A stretch of DNA of 5,041 nucleotides from an uncultured Clostridium sp. GTDB lineage: Bacteria > Bacillota > Clostridia > TANB77 > CAG-508. Of this stretch, positions 1 to 5,041 are shown piece by piece (position 1 is the first letter of the stretch; the number at the start of each line of letters is the position of its first letter). Position numbers and translations under genes: made by a program. The notes under the pieces are model-generated. The model ran no database searches and had not been told where the DNA came from. It was given only the letters and a program-made list of their open reading frames with translations. The stretch is taken from assembly GCA_900556945.1 (NCBI GenBank), contig USQP01000080.1, positions 1 through 5,041 on the forward strand. The letters are read 5' to 3'.

Positions 1-46
1 TACACTTCTAGCTTCGTCGGCAGCGTCAGATGTGTATAAGAGACAG
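1..46 (+). other. Illumina Nextera adapter with i5 index (not genomic)
   Basis: This is library adapter left on the contig. Bases 1-5 (TACAC) match the end of the P5 arm. Bases 6-13 (TTCTAGCT) match what I recall as the Nextera XT i5 index S515. Bases 14-27 are TCGTCGGCAGCGTC, the Nextera read-1 arm, and bases 28-46 are the 19-base Tn5 mosaic end AGATGTGTATAAGAGACAG. The order P5-index-arm-mosaic end is exactly that of the commercial adapter, so this is a tagmentation and read-through artefact and not a chromosomal Tn5 or IS50 end. Genomic sequence begins at 47. Confidence 0.98.
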
Positions 47-47
47 G

Positions 48-119
48 TGTATGGAAGTTCAATATCATGAAAAAACTAATAAAATAAAATATATGTTATT
101 TGAACAAACGACACAGTAA
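48..119 (+). CDS. 3' end of an upstream gene (partial, 23 codons), unknown protein
   Basis: One frame stays open from the adapter junction to a TAA at 117-119. It encodes a C-terminal tail that reads MEVQYHEKTNKIKYMLFEQ and then TTQ, preceded by one Cys codon. The start is lost with the contig end. The pattern of a Tyr-containing strand, a polar KTNK turn and a second hydrophobic strand resembles the end of the next protein (SYNTAGRVDNITYTQK). It could therefore be the tail of a further member of the same membrane-anchored group, but 23 residues are too few to assign a family. The gap to the next start codon is 73 bases. It could also be a chance open frame, since the other two frames close quickly and 23 codons is short. 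Confidence 0.45.
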   Translation, partial: CMEVQYHEKTNKIKYMLFEQTTQ

Positions 120-192
120 AATTTAGTTATTAAATTTGCTAGGAAAAACTAGTAAAAAATATATATAAATAAAAACAAAGGAGGAATTTTTT

Positions 193-561
193 ATGGAGAA
201 CGCATCAAAGGCATTAATTATTGCAGGAGCTATATTATTAGCTATACTATTAATATCATTAGGAATTATGATATTTAACCAAGCACAGGACACTGTAAAT
301 AATAGTGGAATGTCACAAGCTGAAATAACAGCATTTAACAATAAATTTTTAAAGTATGAGGGAGATCAAGATGGATCGGTTGTAAAATCATTAGTAAATG
401 AAGTTATAGCAAGTAATGCAGACGATAATAATCCTGATGTTAAAGTTAATAATAGTACAAATCCAAGTACAAGTAGTATTTCAACGACTAAGAAATACAC
501 AGTTACACTATCTTATAACACAGCAGGACGTGTAGATAATATTACATATACACAAAAATAG
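193..561 (+). CDS. Small single-pass membrane protein, pseudopilin-like (unknown function)
   Basis: This gene encodes a 122-residue protein with no family I can name. A short N-terminus (MENASKA) leads into one strong hydrophobic segment at about residues 8-28 and then FNQAQ. The remaining ~90 residues are polar and probably extracytoplasmic. They contain FNNKFLKYEGDQDGSVVKSL (residues 48-67), a Ser/Thr/Asn-rich linker (about 75-100), and a final two-strand section with SYNTAGRVDNITY. From memory, unnamed proteins with the same start and the FNxxFxxYEG motif are common in clostridial metagenome bins; I could not search to confirm this. The ATG is well supported by AAAGGAGG at 177-184, 8 bases upstream. 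The anchor-plus-small-domain plan is like a pseudopilin, but no clear prepilin cleavage site (Gly followed by a Phe/Thr-Leu-x-x-Glu core) is visible, so the function is inferred. The next gene starts 26 bases after its TAG. Confidence 0.88.
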   Translation: MENASKALIIAGAILLAILLISLGIMIFNQAQDTVNNSGMSQAEITAFNNKFLKYEGDQDGSVVKSLVNEVIASNADDNNPDVKVNNSTNPSTSSISTTKKYTVTLSYNTAGRVDNITYTQK

Positions 562-587
562 AAAGATAATTTAAAGGGGGAGATACT

Positions 588-1244
588 ATGGAAGATAACA
601 TAGCAGATGCATTAAAAATGGCTGGATCAGTTTTATTATTTGTTATAGGTCTTTCCATAGCTATCTTAGCCTTTTCACAAGCAAGAGAATCAATCGATCT
701 TGTCTTAACATATTCTGACAGAGAATCATTAACAATAGAGGATGATTCAAGATTTTACTATCGTTCAGAGGAAAATGATACAAGTAGATATGTAGGAAAA
801 GAAACAATAATTCCAGCTATATATAGAGCATACAAAGAAAATTATAAAATCGTATTTAAATTTCCAGATAGTGATTATTATTTATTTAAACAATATGTAA
901 AGAATGTTGAAACAGGATTAAATGAGAAAAAGCCAATAATAACTTTAGATTTAGCTAATCAATCACTTTCAAATGATTTAGCAAGTAGACAATTTTTAAA
1001 TGGAATTATTTATGGCGATTTTGAATATGAAGAAGGAAAAAGTAAAAGTGATTATATAAGTGAATTTAAAATTGAACCGAATGATATTTGTTTGTATGAC
1101 TATCTTACAAGCAAAGAAACAAGTTATAAAATAAAAGAATCATTAGGAACTTATTATATAGAAGATCTTAATGGAACAACTGAGGTAGAAGATGTCAATA
1201 AAACAGAAAAAAGGGTAATAACCTATGAGTTTAGTTTGTTATAA
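588..1244 (+). CDS. Single-pass membrane protein with anchor related to its upstream neighbour (unknown function)
   Basis: This gene encodes a 218-residue protein. Residues about 11-30 form the only membrane segment (MAGSVLLFVIGLSIAILAF), followed by SQARESI. That anchor aligns without gaps to the one encoded just upstream: AL, AG, LL, S, I, F and QA are shared, 11 of about 31 positions by eye. The two genes probably arose by duplication of an anchor module. The outer domain is acidic and Tyr-rich. It contains RYVGKETIIPAIYRAYKENY (residues 67-86), a block I recall from unnamed clostridial proteins, and ends KRVITYEFSLL. The start is set by AAAGGGGGAG at 573-582, a G-rich variant of the Shine-Dalgarno sequence, 5 bases before the ATG. 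Only 26 bases separate it from the preceding gene, so cotranscription is likely. The biochemical role is unknown; a minor pilin-like or surface-assembly subunit is my inference. Confidence 0.87.
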   Translation: MEDNIADALKMAGSVLLFVIGLSIAILAFSQARESIDLVLTYSDRESLTIEDDSRFYYRSEENDTSRYVGKETIIPAIYRAYKENYKIVFKFPDSDYYLFKQYVKNVETGLNEKKPIITLDLANQSLSNDLASRQFLNGIIYGDFEYEEGKSKSDYISEFKIEPNDICLYDYLTSKETSYKIKESLGTYYIEDLNGTTEVEDVNKTEKRVITYEFSLL

Positions 1245-1300
1245 TTATAAATACTTTAAATTTTATGTTGTAAGTATTATACAAATAAAGGAGGATAAAA

Positions 1301-1825
1301 ATGAGTGATACTTTAATAACAATAATTGCAATAGCATTAGCAGCTGTATTAATGTTTGTATTTCCACTAATGACAATGTCAGATAGGACAGATGATGTAG
1401 CACAATTAACAGTGGAAACAGCTACTACAGAATTTGTTGATACAGTAAGATCAACAGGTAAAATTACAAAAGCTAACTATGATAAATTTCTAGAAACAAT
1501 AACCTCAACGGGTAATACTTATAATGTAGAGATGGAAGTACAAGTGAAAGATGAAAATTTAGGAAAGAAAGTTTCTCAAGCATCGGCGGATAAAATAGGC
1601 GAAAGTGTATATTATTCCGTTTATACTTCACAAATTGAAGATGCCCTTAATAGTGATAATAAAGCATATTATTGTAAAGAGGGAGATATTGTTTCAGCTA
1701 GTGTAAAAAATACAAATCAAACAATTTCACAGCAATTAAAGAATTTCTTTTATACAGTAACGGGAAATGATTCTTATACAATTGCTGCAGAACATGCAGG
1801 AGTAGTTACTGCAAACGGAAAATAA
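1301..1825 (+). CDS. Single-pass membrane protein, TadE/pilin-like architecture (unknown function)
   Basis: This gene encodes a 174-residue protein. MSDTL is followed by one hydrophobic segment at about residues 5-24. The next section is a polar, probably helical region with TATTEFVDTVRSTGKIT (residues 39-55), YDKFLETITSTGNTYNVEME (60-79) and KDENLGKK. The C-terminal part contains GDIVSASVKNTNQTISQQL (128-146) and ends in TIAAEHAGVVTANGK. The plan of an anchor, a helix, a 'TG-xx-YDVxxEV' strand section and an 'xVSVxNxxxT' section recalls TadE-like and DUF4320-like minor pilins. This is resemblance by eye, not a confirmed domain hit. The single cysteine is at residue 125. The start is firm: AAAGGAGG at 1287-1294 lies 6 bases before the ATG. 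It follows a 56-base spacer after the previous gene and probably belongs to the same transcript. Confidence 0.87.
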   Translation: MSDTLITIIAIALAAVLMFVFPLMTMSDRTDDVAQLTVETATTEFVDTVRSTGKITKANYDKFLETITSTGNTYNVEMEVQVKDENLGKKVSQASADKIGESVYYSVYTSQIEDALNSDNKAYYCKEGDIVSASVKNTNQTISQQLKNFFYTVTGNDSYTIAAEHAGVVTANGK

Positions 1826-1830
1826 TAAAT

Positions 1831-1870
1831 AATAAAGGAGGATAGCTTGTAATGTAATATTGCAAGCTAT
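1831..1870 (+). promoter_or_regulatory. Orphan ribosome binding site fused to a 12-bp RNA hairpin
   Basis: A strong Shine-Dalgarno sequence AAAGGAGG (1834-1841) stands 60 bases before the next real start codon. The 14-base context AATAAAGGAGGATA (1831-1844) is identical to 1284-1297, the leader of the preceding gene. Immediately downstream, 1842-1853 (ATAGCTTGTAAT) pairs with 1859-1870 by reverse complementarity except for one G-U wobble? Counting pairs from the outside gives eight Watson-Crick pairs, one T-G wobble and three A-T pairs around the five-base loop 1854-1858. Inside it an ATG at 1852-1854 is followed directly by TAA (1855-1857), a start-stop pair 10 bases from the Shine-Dalgarno; TTG-TAA occurs at 1847-1852. 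No T-run follows, so it is a poor terminator. Candidate roles are translation control of the next gene, RNA stability or processing, or a scar of an insertion. Confidence 0.5.
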
Positions 1871-1900
1871 TTAACTAACAAATGAAGGAAAGGTACGAAA

Positions 1901-2452
1901 ATGAAATTACAAGGATTAGCGGTCATAGCAATTATTATTATACTACCAATGAGTATTATTTTAAGTTCATATTCACAAAGTCAAATTAAAACGCTACAAT
2001 TGCAGACACAATATGATTCTAAATTGCAAAATGCTACATATGATGCGATAAAAGCCTTTCAATTAAATATGTCTAATAGTAGTACGTCAGATTTGGCCAA
2101 CTCCAAAATGCGTGATATAAAAGCGTCAGTTAATACTTTTTATAATTCATTAGCGAGCCATTTTAATATGACAGGCTATGGAAAAGATGTATTACAAAAT
2201 TATGTACCAGCAATTGTGTATACACTTTACGATGGTTATTATATTTATTCAGCCTATGATAATACATTAGATGTAAATGATCAGTTTGATGAAAATGCAA
2301 GTTACCAAAATGGTGAAAAAATATATGGATTAAAACCATATATATATTATAGCTGTCGATATAAGCCAAATAGTAATAGTGATTTTGTTATAACATATTC
2401 TTTAGATAGCTATATTACAATACAAGGAACCGTTGACCGGAAAAAATGTTAA
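1901..2452 (+). CDS. N-terminal part of a frame-split membrane-anchored protein (unknown function)
   Basis: This frame encodes 183 residues. Residues about 5-23 form a membrane anchor (LAVIAIIIILPMSIILSS). After it come a helical, Gln- and Asn-rich stretch (SQIKTLQLQTQYDSKLQNAT), SKMRDIKASVNTFYNSLASH (68-87) and a Tyr-rich block with YVPAIVYTLYDGYYIYSAYD (101-120). I recall very similar unnamed proteins in clostridial bins, normally much longer. The frame ends in VDRKKC and a TAA at 2450-2452 in the middle of what looks like a continuous strand section, while the next frame continues the protein. Removing one base near 2437-2446 would join them into about 580 residues. The ATG has AGGAAAGG at 1886-1893, 7 bases upstream and weaker than its neighbours' sites. 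If the stop is real, the cell makes an anchored stub of one third of the normal length. Confidence 0.82.
   Translation: MKLQGLAVIAIIIILPMSIILSSYSQSQIKTLQLQTQYDSKLQNATYDAIKAFQLNMSNSSTSDLANSKMRDIKASVNTFYNSLASHFNMTGYGKDVLQNYVPAIVYTLYDGYYIYSAYDNTLDVNDQFDENASYQNGEKIYGLKPYIYYSCRYKPNSNSDFVITYSLDSYITIQGTVDRKKC
2406..2449 (+). other. Frame-change site splitting one gene into two
   Basis: The upstream frame stops at 2450-2452, and the downstream frame is open from just after a TAG at 2403-2405, so the change must lie in 2406-2449. Deleting one C of 2437-2438 gives TVDGKNVNKSGYLLTG. Deleting one A of the six-A run 2441-2446 gives TVDRKNVNKSGYLLTG. Both read as uninterrupted protein. The first removes a CGG arginine codon (2438-2440), the only CGG I saw in frame in these genes, which favours an extra C. 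The second fits slippage on a homopolymer. Restoring the frame needs a +1 ribosomal shift or loss of one base from the transcript. The A-run would favour the wrong (-1) ribosomal direction. A sequence or assembly error, or a real inactivating mutation, is more likely than programmed frameshifting. Confidence 0.8.
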
Positions 2453-3644
2453 TAAGTCAGGTTATTTATTAACAGGTGTGGACAAAAATTCAAGTGGTAA
2501 TTATACTTATAGAGGAGTAGAAATTCCGAAAGAAGAGTCAATAGAAAATTTAAAACAATATGTATATGAACCAAATGCTACACCTACTTCTTCTGATGGA
2601 AAAATAATTTTATTAGAAGATAGAAATTTAGCGGGAAGTATTAATAAATATTTGTATAAAAAGGTTAATGGAGTTAAATATTATGCAAGTCAAAATGAAG
2701 TATTTACCATAATAAATGATGTTAAATATAAACAAAGTGAAATATCTATAGATAATATAAAAAATAATACAAGTGCTATAAAGTATTATGAAGATGCATA
2801 TAATTTTAAAAAATTTATAGCAGAAAACGATACATTAAAAGACTTGACAGTTTCGAGCGCTGTGGATAGCAATGGTAAAAAATATGAGGATTATGAAGAT
2901 AATCCATATTATAACTATGATAAAATATTTGAAGAGCTTTTTCATACATCAGGAACTTATATTGAAGACGCTAATTCGAATTTTAATGCACATAAATTAC
3001 AAGTTATAAAAAATTCAATAGAAAGCAATTTAATGGTTGCAATAGCAAACTATAACAAAGTATCGACTTCAGAAGTAAATTTTCAAATGCCTAAGTTACA
3101 AGATTATGAATGGGAACAAATAACACAGAATATTTCAATGATTACATTTCTTCAAGGATTAAATATCGGTGGAAAAATTTATAATGGGCATTCTATTGCT
3201 TCAAATAATAATAATGAAGACTATGTATCAGAAGATTCTATTTATATTTTGGATAATCATTTAAATACATATTATAAAATAACGGATTCAGATTTGTTAA
3301 GTGGACATGACTTGACTAGTCAAAATGCTACAGGAATACTGAATAGTGATTTTGAAAGAAGGACAGCAACAGCTACATATGGGACCGATGAATCGAAGAT
3401 AGCAAAAACAATCTATTATTATCCAAAAGCAGAGTTTGCTTCTTATAATTCAATTATAAATGCTAATGGAAGTAATAAAGGAGAAAGTGTTTCTAAATAT
3501 GTAAAGAATTTAGCAAGTAAAGGAAGCGGAACTTCAGAATATAGATTAGCACAAATTTATTATACTGCATTAGGAAGAGAAAGATATGGAATGTATCGAG
3601 TAACAAACTTTTTAGAAGATGTCCAAGAAGACTTGATAGAATAA
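2433..3644 (+). CDS. C-terminal part of the frame-split membrane-anchored protein (unknown function)
   Basis: This frame carries about 400 residues that continue the protein begun at 1901. Its first codon here is a TTG inside the overlap with the upstream frame. A weak AAGGA lies 4 bases before it, so independent initiation is possible but not convincing. The natural product would be translated through from 1901. There is no membrane segment or signal peptide in this part, so translated alone it would stay in the cytoplasm. The sequence is rich in Asn, Tyr, Ser and Lys with repeated 'YYEDAY / YEDYEDNPYYNYDKI' type acidic-aromatic patches. It contains NFQMPKLQDYEWEQITQNIS (about residues 216-235) and SEYRLAQIYYTALGRERYGM near the end, and finishes DVQEDLIE. 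I recognise no enzyme motif. An extracellular structural or adhesive role is inferred from the anchor, composition and neighbours. A 74-base gap separates it from spoIVB. Confidence 0.78.
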   Translation: MTGKNVNKSGYLLTGVDKNSSGNYTYRGVEIPKEESIENLKQYVYEPNATPTSSDGKIILLEDRNLAGSINKYLYKKVNGVKYYASQNEVFTIINDVKYKQSEISIDNIKNNTSAIKYYEDAYNFKKFIAENDTLKDLTVSSAVDSNGKKYEDYEDNPYYNYDKIFEELFHTSGTYIEDANSNFNAHKLQVIKNSIESNLMVAIANYNKVSTSEVNFQMPKLQDYEWEQITQNISMITFLQGLNIGGKIYNGHSIASNNNNEDYVSEDSIYILDNHLNTYYKITDSDLLSGHDLTSQNATGILNSDFERRTATATYGTDESKIAKTIYYYPKAEFASYNSIINANGSNKGESVSKYVKNLASKGSGTSEYRLAQIYYTALGRERYGMYRVTNFLEDVQEDLIE

Positions 3645-3660
3645 GAATATTAAATAAAAA

Positions 3661-3690
3661 TGTATAGAAAAATAAAAAAAGTTAATACTA
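3661..3690 (+). promoter_or_regulatory. Candidate sigma-G/sigma-F-type forespore promoter for spoIVB
   Basis: TGTATA (3661-3666) and AATACTA (3684-3690) are 17 bases apart. The sigma-G consensus in Bacillus subtilis is close to G-H-A-T-R, 17-18 bases, then C-A-T-n-n-T-A. GTATA matches the first element fully and AATACTA misses only the leading C. Transcription would start near 3697, just before the TAAGGAG ribosome binding site (3705-3711) of spoIVB. The B. subtilis spoIVB gene is known to be expressed in the forespore, mainly under sigma-G. The match sits in AT-rich DNA where chance hits are frequent, so it remains a candidate. Confidence 0.4.
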
Positions 3691-3718
3691 ATAATAGCAA
3701 ATTTTAAGGAGAAATTTT

Positions 3719-4951
3719 ATGAAAAAAATCTTAAAAATGCTATTATTAGTGTTTCTTTTGTCAATTTTATATAGTTATACACTAGTAATAGAGACAATTC
3801 CAGATGAACTAGTAGTATTTGAAGGAGAACCTATTTCTATGCGAACATTATTAGGTATAACAATAAAAGATGAAAATCAAGAAACAATTGAGGTATCATC
3901 AAATAGTGGAAATACAGTAAGTGATGCAGTAGGAAAGTCAACTCTAAGAGTTAGTTTATTTAACAATATTTCTCTAAAAGATGTAGATGTAAGTGTTCTA
4001 CCAAAAACCACAGTAATTCCAGTAGGAAATATAGCAGGAGTAAAATTATATACAAGTGGAGTATTGGTTGTTGGTATGTCTGAAATAGAAGGTAGTGACA
4101 ATAAAAAATATAAACCATATGAAAATAGTGGGATAGAAGAAGGAGATACCATTATAAAAGTAAATGAAACGGAAATTAATTCAACGGAGGAATTGGTAGA
4201 AACAGTAAATTCATCACAAGGAAAAGATATTCAAATAAAATTTATACATGATGAAAACACGAAAGAATGTAGTATAACACCAGTAGAAACAAGAAGTCAC
4301 GAATATAAATTAGGATTATGGGTAAGGGATAGTGCTGCAGGAGTGGGTACAGTCACTTTTTATGAGCCATCAACAAAAACATTCGGAGCATTGGGTCATG
4401 GAATAACAGATATCGACACCAATGAATTAATCAATATCGCCTCCGGTGAATTTGTAACAACTAGAGTCTTAAATATAACAAAAGGAGAAAGTGGAGAACC
4501 AGGAAAAATACAAGGAACCATAGAAAATCAACAAAATATAGGAACAATTAGTAAAAATAGTAAATTTGGAGTTTACGGGAAAGTGGATAATTTGTCTAGT
4601 TTAAATATTGATACATCAAAAGAAATGGAAGTGGCATCAAGAGACGAAATTCAAACAGGAAAGGCTATTATTTTGTGTAGTTTAGATAATCAAAAACCAC
4701 AAGAATATGAAATAGAAATACAAAAAATATATAAAGAGAATAATTATGATAATAAAAGTATGCAAATTAGAGTAACAGACGAAAAGCTACTGGAAAAAAC
4801 AGGAGGGATTATTCAGGGAATGTCAGGGTCTCCTATTATACAAAATGGAAAGTTTATCGGAGCAATAACACATGTGTTAGTAAACAACCCGCAAGAAGGT
4901 TATGCTGTATTTGGAGATATCATGTTAAAACAAGCAAGAAGTATACAATAA
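3719..4951 (+). CDS. spoIVB: SpoIVB, forespore signalling serine protease (peptidase family S55)
   Basis: SpoIVB is secreted from the forespore into the space between the two spore membranes. In B. subtilis it cleaves SpoIVFA, which releases the SpoIVFB protease to activate pro-sigma-K in the mother cell. This protein has 410 residues (B. subtilis about 426). Residues about 5-24 form an N-terminal membrane anchor. A PDZ domain spans about 104-190 (GVKLYTSGVLVVGMS, then SGIEEGDTIIKVNETEIN). The S55 protease domain follows from about 195. The catalytic residues are visible: His227 in FGALGHGI, Asp354 in RVTDEK and Ser369 in IIQGMSGSPIIQNG. The His-to-Ser distance (142) and Asp-to-Ser distance (15) equal those of B. 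subtilis H236/D363/S378 as I recall them, so it should be active. The tail GYAVFGDIML corresponds to the family's GYGVxxxxML ending. The start is supported by TAAGGAG at 3705-3711, 7 bases upstream. It lies behind a run of surface-protein genes, not behind recN. Confidence 0.97.
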   Translation: MKKILKMLLLVFLLSILYSYTLVIETIPDELVVFEGEPISMRTLLGITIKDENQETIEVSSNSGNTVSDAVGKSTLRVSLFNNISLKDVDVSVLPKTTVIPVGNIAGVKLYTSGVLVVGMSEIEGSDNKKYKPYENSGIEEGDTIIKVNETEINSTEELVETVNSSQGKDIQIKFIHDENTKECSITPVETRSHEYKLGLWVRDSAAGVGTVTFYEPSTKTFGALGHGITDIDTNELINIASGEFVTTRVLNITKGESGEPGKIQGTIENQQNIGTISKNSKFGVYGKVDNLSSLNIDTSKEMEVASRDEIQTGKAIILCSLDNQKPQEYEIEIQKIYKENNYDNKSMQIRVTDEKLLEKTGGIIQGMSGSPIIQNGKFIGAITHVLVNNPQEGYAVFGDIMLKQARSIQ

Positions 4952-4988
4952 AAAAACAAGTAAATGGAAGGATAAAAACTAATAAAAT

Positions 4989-5030
4989 ATGAAAAAATAT
5001 AAAGATTATTTAATAGCAACAATACTATTT
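4989..5030 (+). CDS. 5' end of a downstream gene (partial, 14 codons), probable membrane or exported protein
   Basis: An ATG at 4989 opens a frame reading MKKYKDYLIATILF up to the adapter junction at 5030. A lysine-rich start followed by a hydrophobic run is typical of a signal peptide or N-terminal anchor. The ribosome binding site is not good: GGAAGGA at 4966-4972 lies 16 bases away, further than usual, so the start is uncertain. An in-frame TAA at 4983-4985 excludes an earlier start. It does not look like Spo0A, the usual gene after spoIVB, which begins with a soluble receiver domain. The codons after 5030 are adapter and must not be translated. Confidence 0.4.
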
Positions 5031-5041
5031 CTGTCTCTTAT
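5031..5041 (-). other. Nextera/Tn5 mosaic-end adapter remnant (not genomic)
   Basis: CTGTCTCTTAT is the first 11 bases of the reverse-complement Tn5 mosaic end used in Nextera libraries, and it is the mirror image of the element ending at base 46. An exact 11-base match at the very end of a contig that begins with the complete adapter is not coincidence. Genomic sequence ends at 5030. Confidence 0.93.

Noticed and set aside
28..46. Exact Tn5 mosaic end, suggesting a transposon terminus
   Set aside because: It is preceded by the Nextera arm, an index and the P5 tail in commercial order and sits at the contig end, so it is a library artefact.
135..156. 8-bp inverted repeat TTTGCTAG / CTAGTAAA around GAAAAA, before the first complete gene
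   Set aside because: It includes one G-T pair, is mostly A-T, and is followed by A-rich and not T-rich sequence, so it is not a + strand terminator. Such hairpins are expected by chance in this composition.
100..170. Possible promoter (TTGAAC at 100-105; TATATA/TATAAA at 160-169)
   Set aside because: The elements are not at a workable spacing. TTGAAC lies in the upstream reading frame and no acceptable -10 sits 16-18 bases after it; the TATA-like runs are ordinary in this AT-rich spacer.
1250..1278. 7-bp inverted repeat AATACTT / AAGTATT in the 1245-1300 spacer
   Set aside because: It has a single G-C pair, a 15-base loop and no T-run, so it is too weak to call a terminator or regulator.
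2432..2449. Programmed ribosomal frameshift in the large surface gene
   Set aside because: Joining the frames needs a +1 shift. The A-run favours -1, no prfB-like stop or internal Shine-Dalgarno signal is placed for +1, and simple indel explanations suffice.
3699..3717. AAATTT repeats flanking the spoIVB Shine-Dalgarno, which could fold to hide it
   Set aside because: Six A-T pairs alone would be unstable at growth temperature, and the segments are self-complementary low-complexity sequence.
123..4152. Minus-strand open frames at 123-341, 2163-2369 and 3877-4152
   Set aside because: The second and third lie entirely, and the first mostly, antisense to well-supported + strand genes. They have no ribosome binding site that I could see and their composition is that of antisense shadows.
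71..4989. 16-base exact repeat AAAAACTAATAAAATA at 71-86 and 4974-4989, possibly terminal repeats or circularity
   Set aside because: The flanks differ completely, the word is low complexity, and a match of this length is not very unlikely in a 5-kb AT-rich sequence; both contig ends are adapters.

Overview
This is a short, strongly AT-rich contig from a Gram-positive, endospore-forming bacterium, most likely an uncultured gut-type member of the Clostridia. The evidence is a recognisable spoIVB sporulation protease gene, purine-rich AAAGGAGG-type ribosome binding sites, a preference for AGA arginine codons, and several membrane-anchored proteins whose sequences resemble unnamed proteins I recall from clostridial metagenome bins. 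All genes lie on the + strand.

Both ends are sequencing-library adapter, not genome. Bases 1-46 are the end of the Illumina P5 arm, an 8-base i5 index and the Nextera read-1/Tn5 mosaic-end sequence. Bases 5031-5041 are the start of the reverse-complement mosaic end. Real genomic DNA is therefore 47-5030.

Layout: (i) the last 23 codons of an upstream gene (48-119); (ii) a close-packed series of genes for proteins with one N-terminal membrane segment and an extracytoplasmic domain: 193-561 (122 aa), 588-1244 (218 aa), 1301-1825 (174 aa), and a larger gene spanning 1901-3644; (iii) spoIVB (3719-4951); (iv) the first 14 codons of another gene with a lysine-rich start (4989-5030). The 1901-3644 gene is split by a one-base frame change near 2437-2446. 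With one base removed it would encode about 580 residues. Between 1825 and 1901 lies a strong, apparently unused ribosome binding site fused to a 12-bp hairpin.

How the genes may work together: the first two complete proteins share a related N-terminal anchor. The third and fourth have the same single-anchor architecture, which recalls pseudopilins and Tad-type minor pilins. My working inference is that they form an uncharacterised cell-surface or secretion-related assembly whose motor and peptidase genes lie outside the window. No gene here proves this. spoIVB follows in the same direction after a 74-base gap that contains a plausible forespore (sigma-G-like) promoter, so it may be transcribed separately at sporulation. 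This differs from the recN-spoIVB-spo0A order known in Bacillus subtilis. No RNA genes, CRISPR arrays or real mobile elements were seen.
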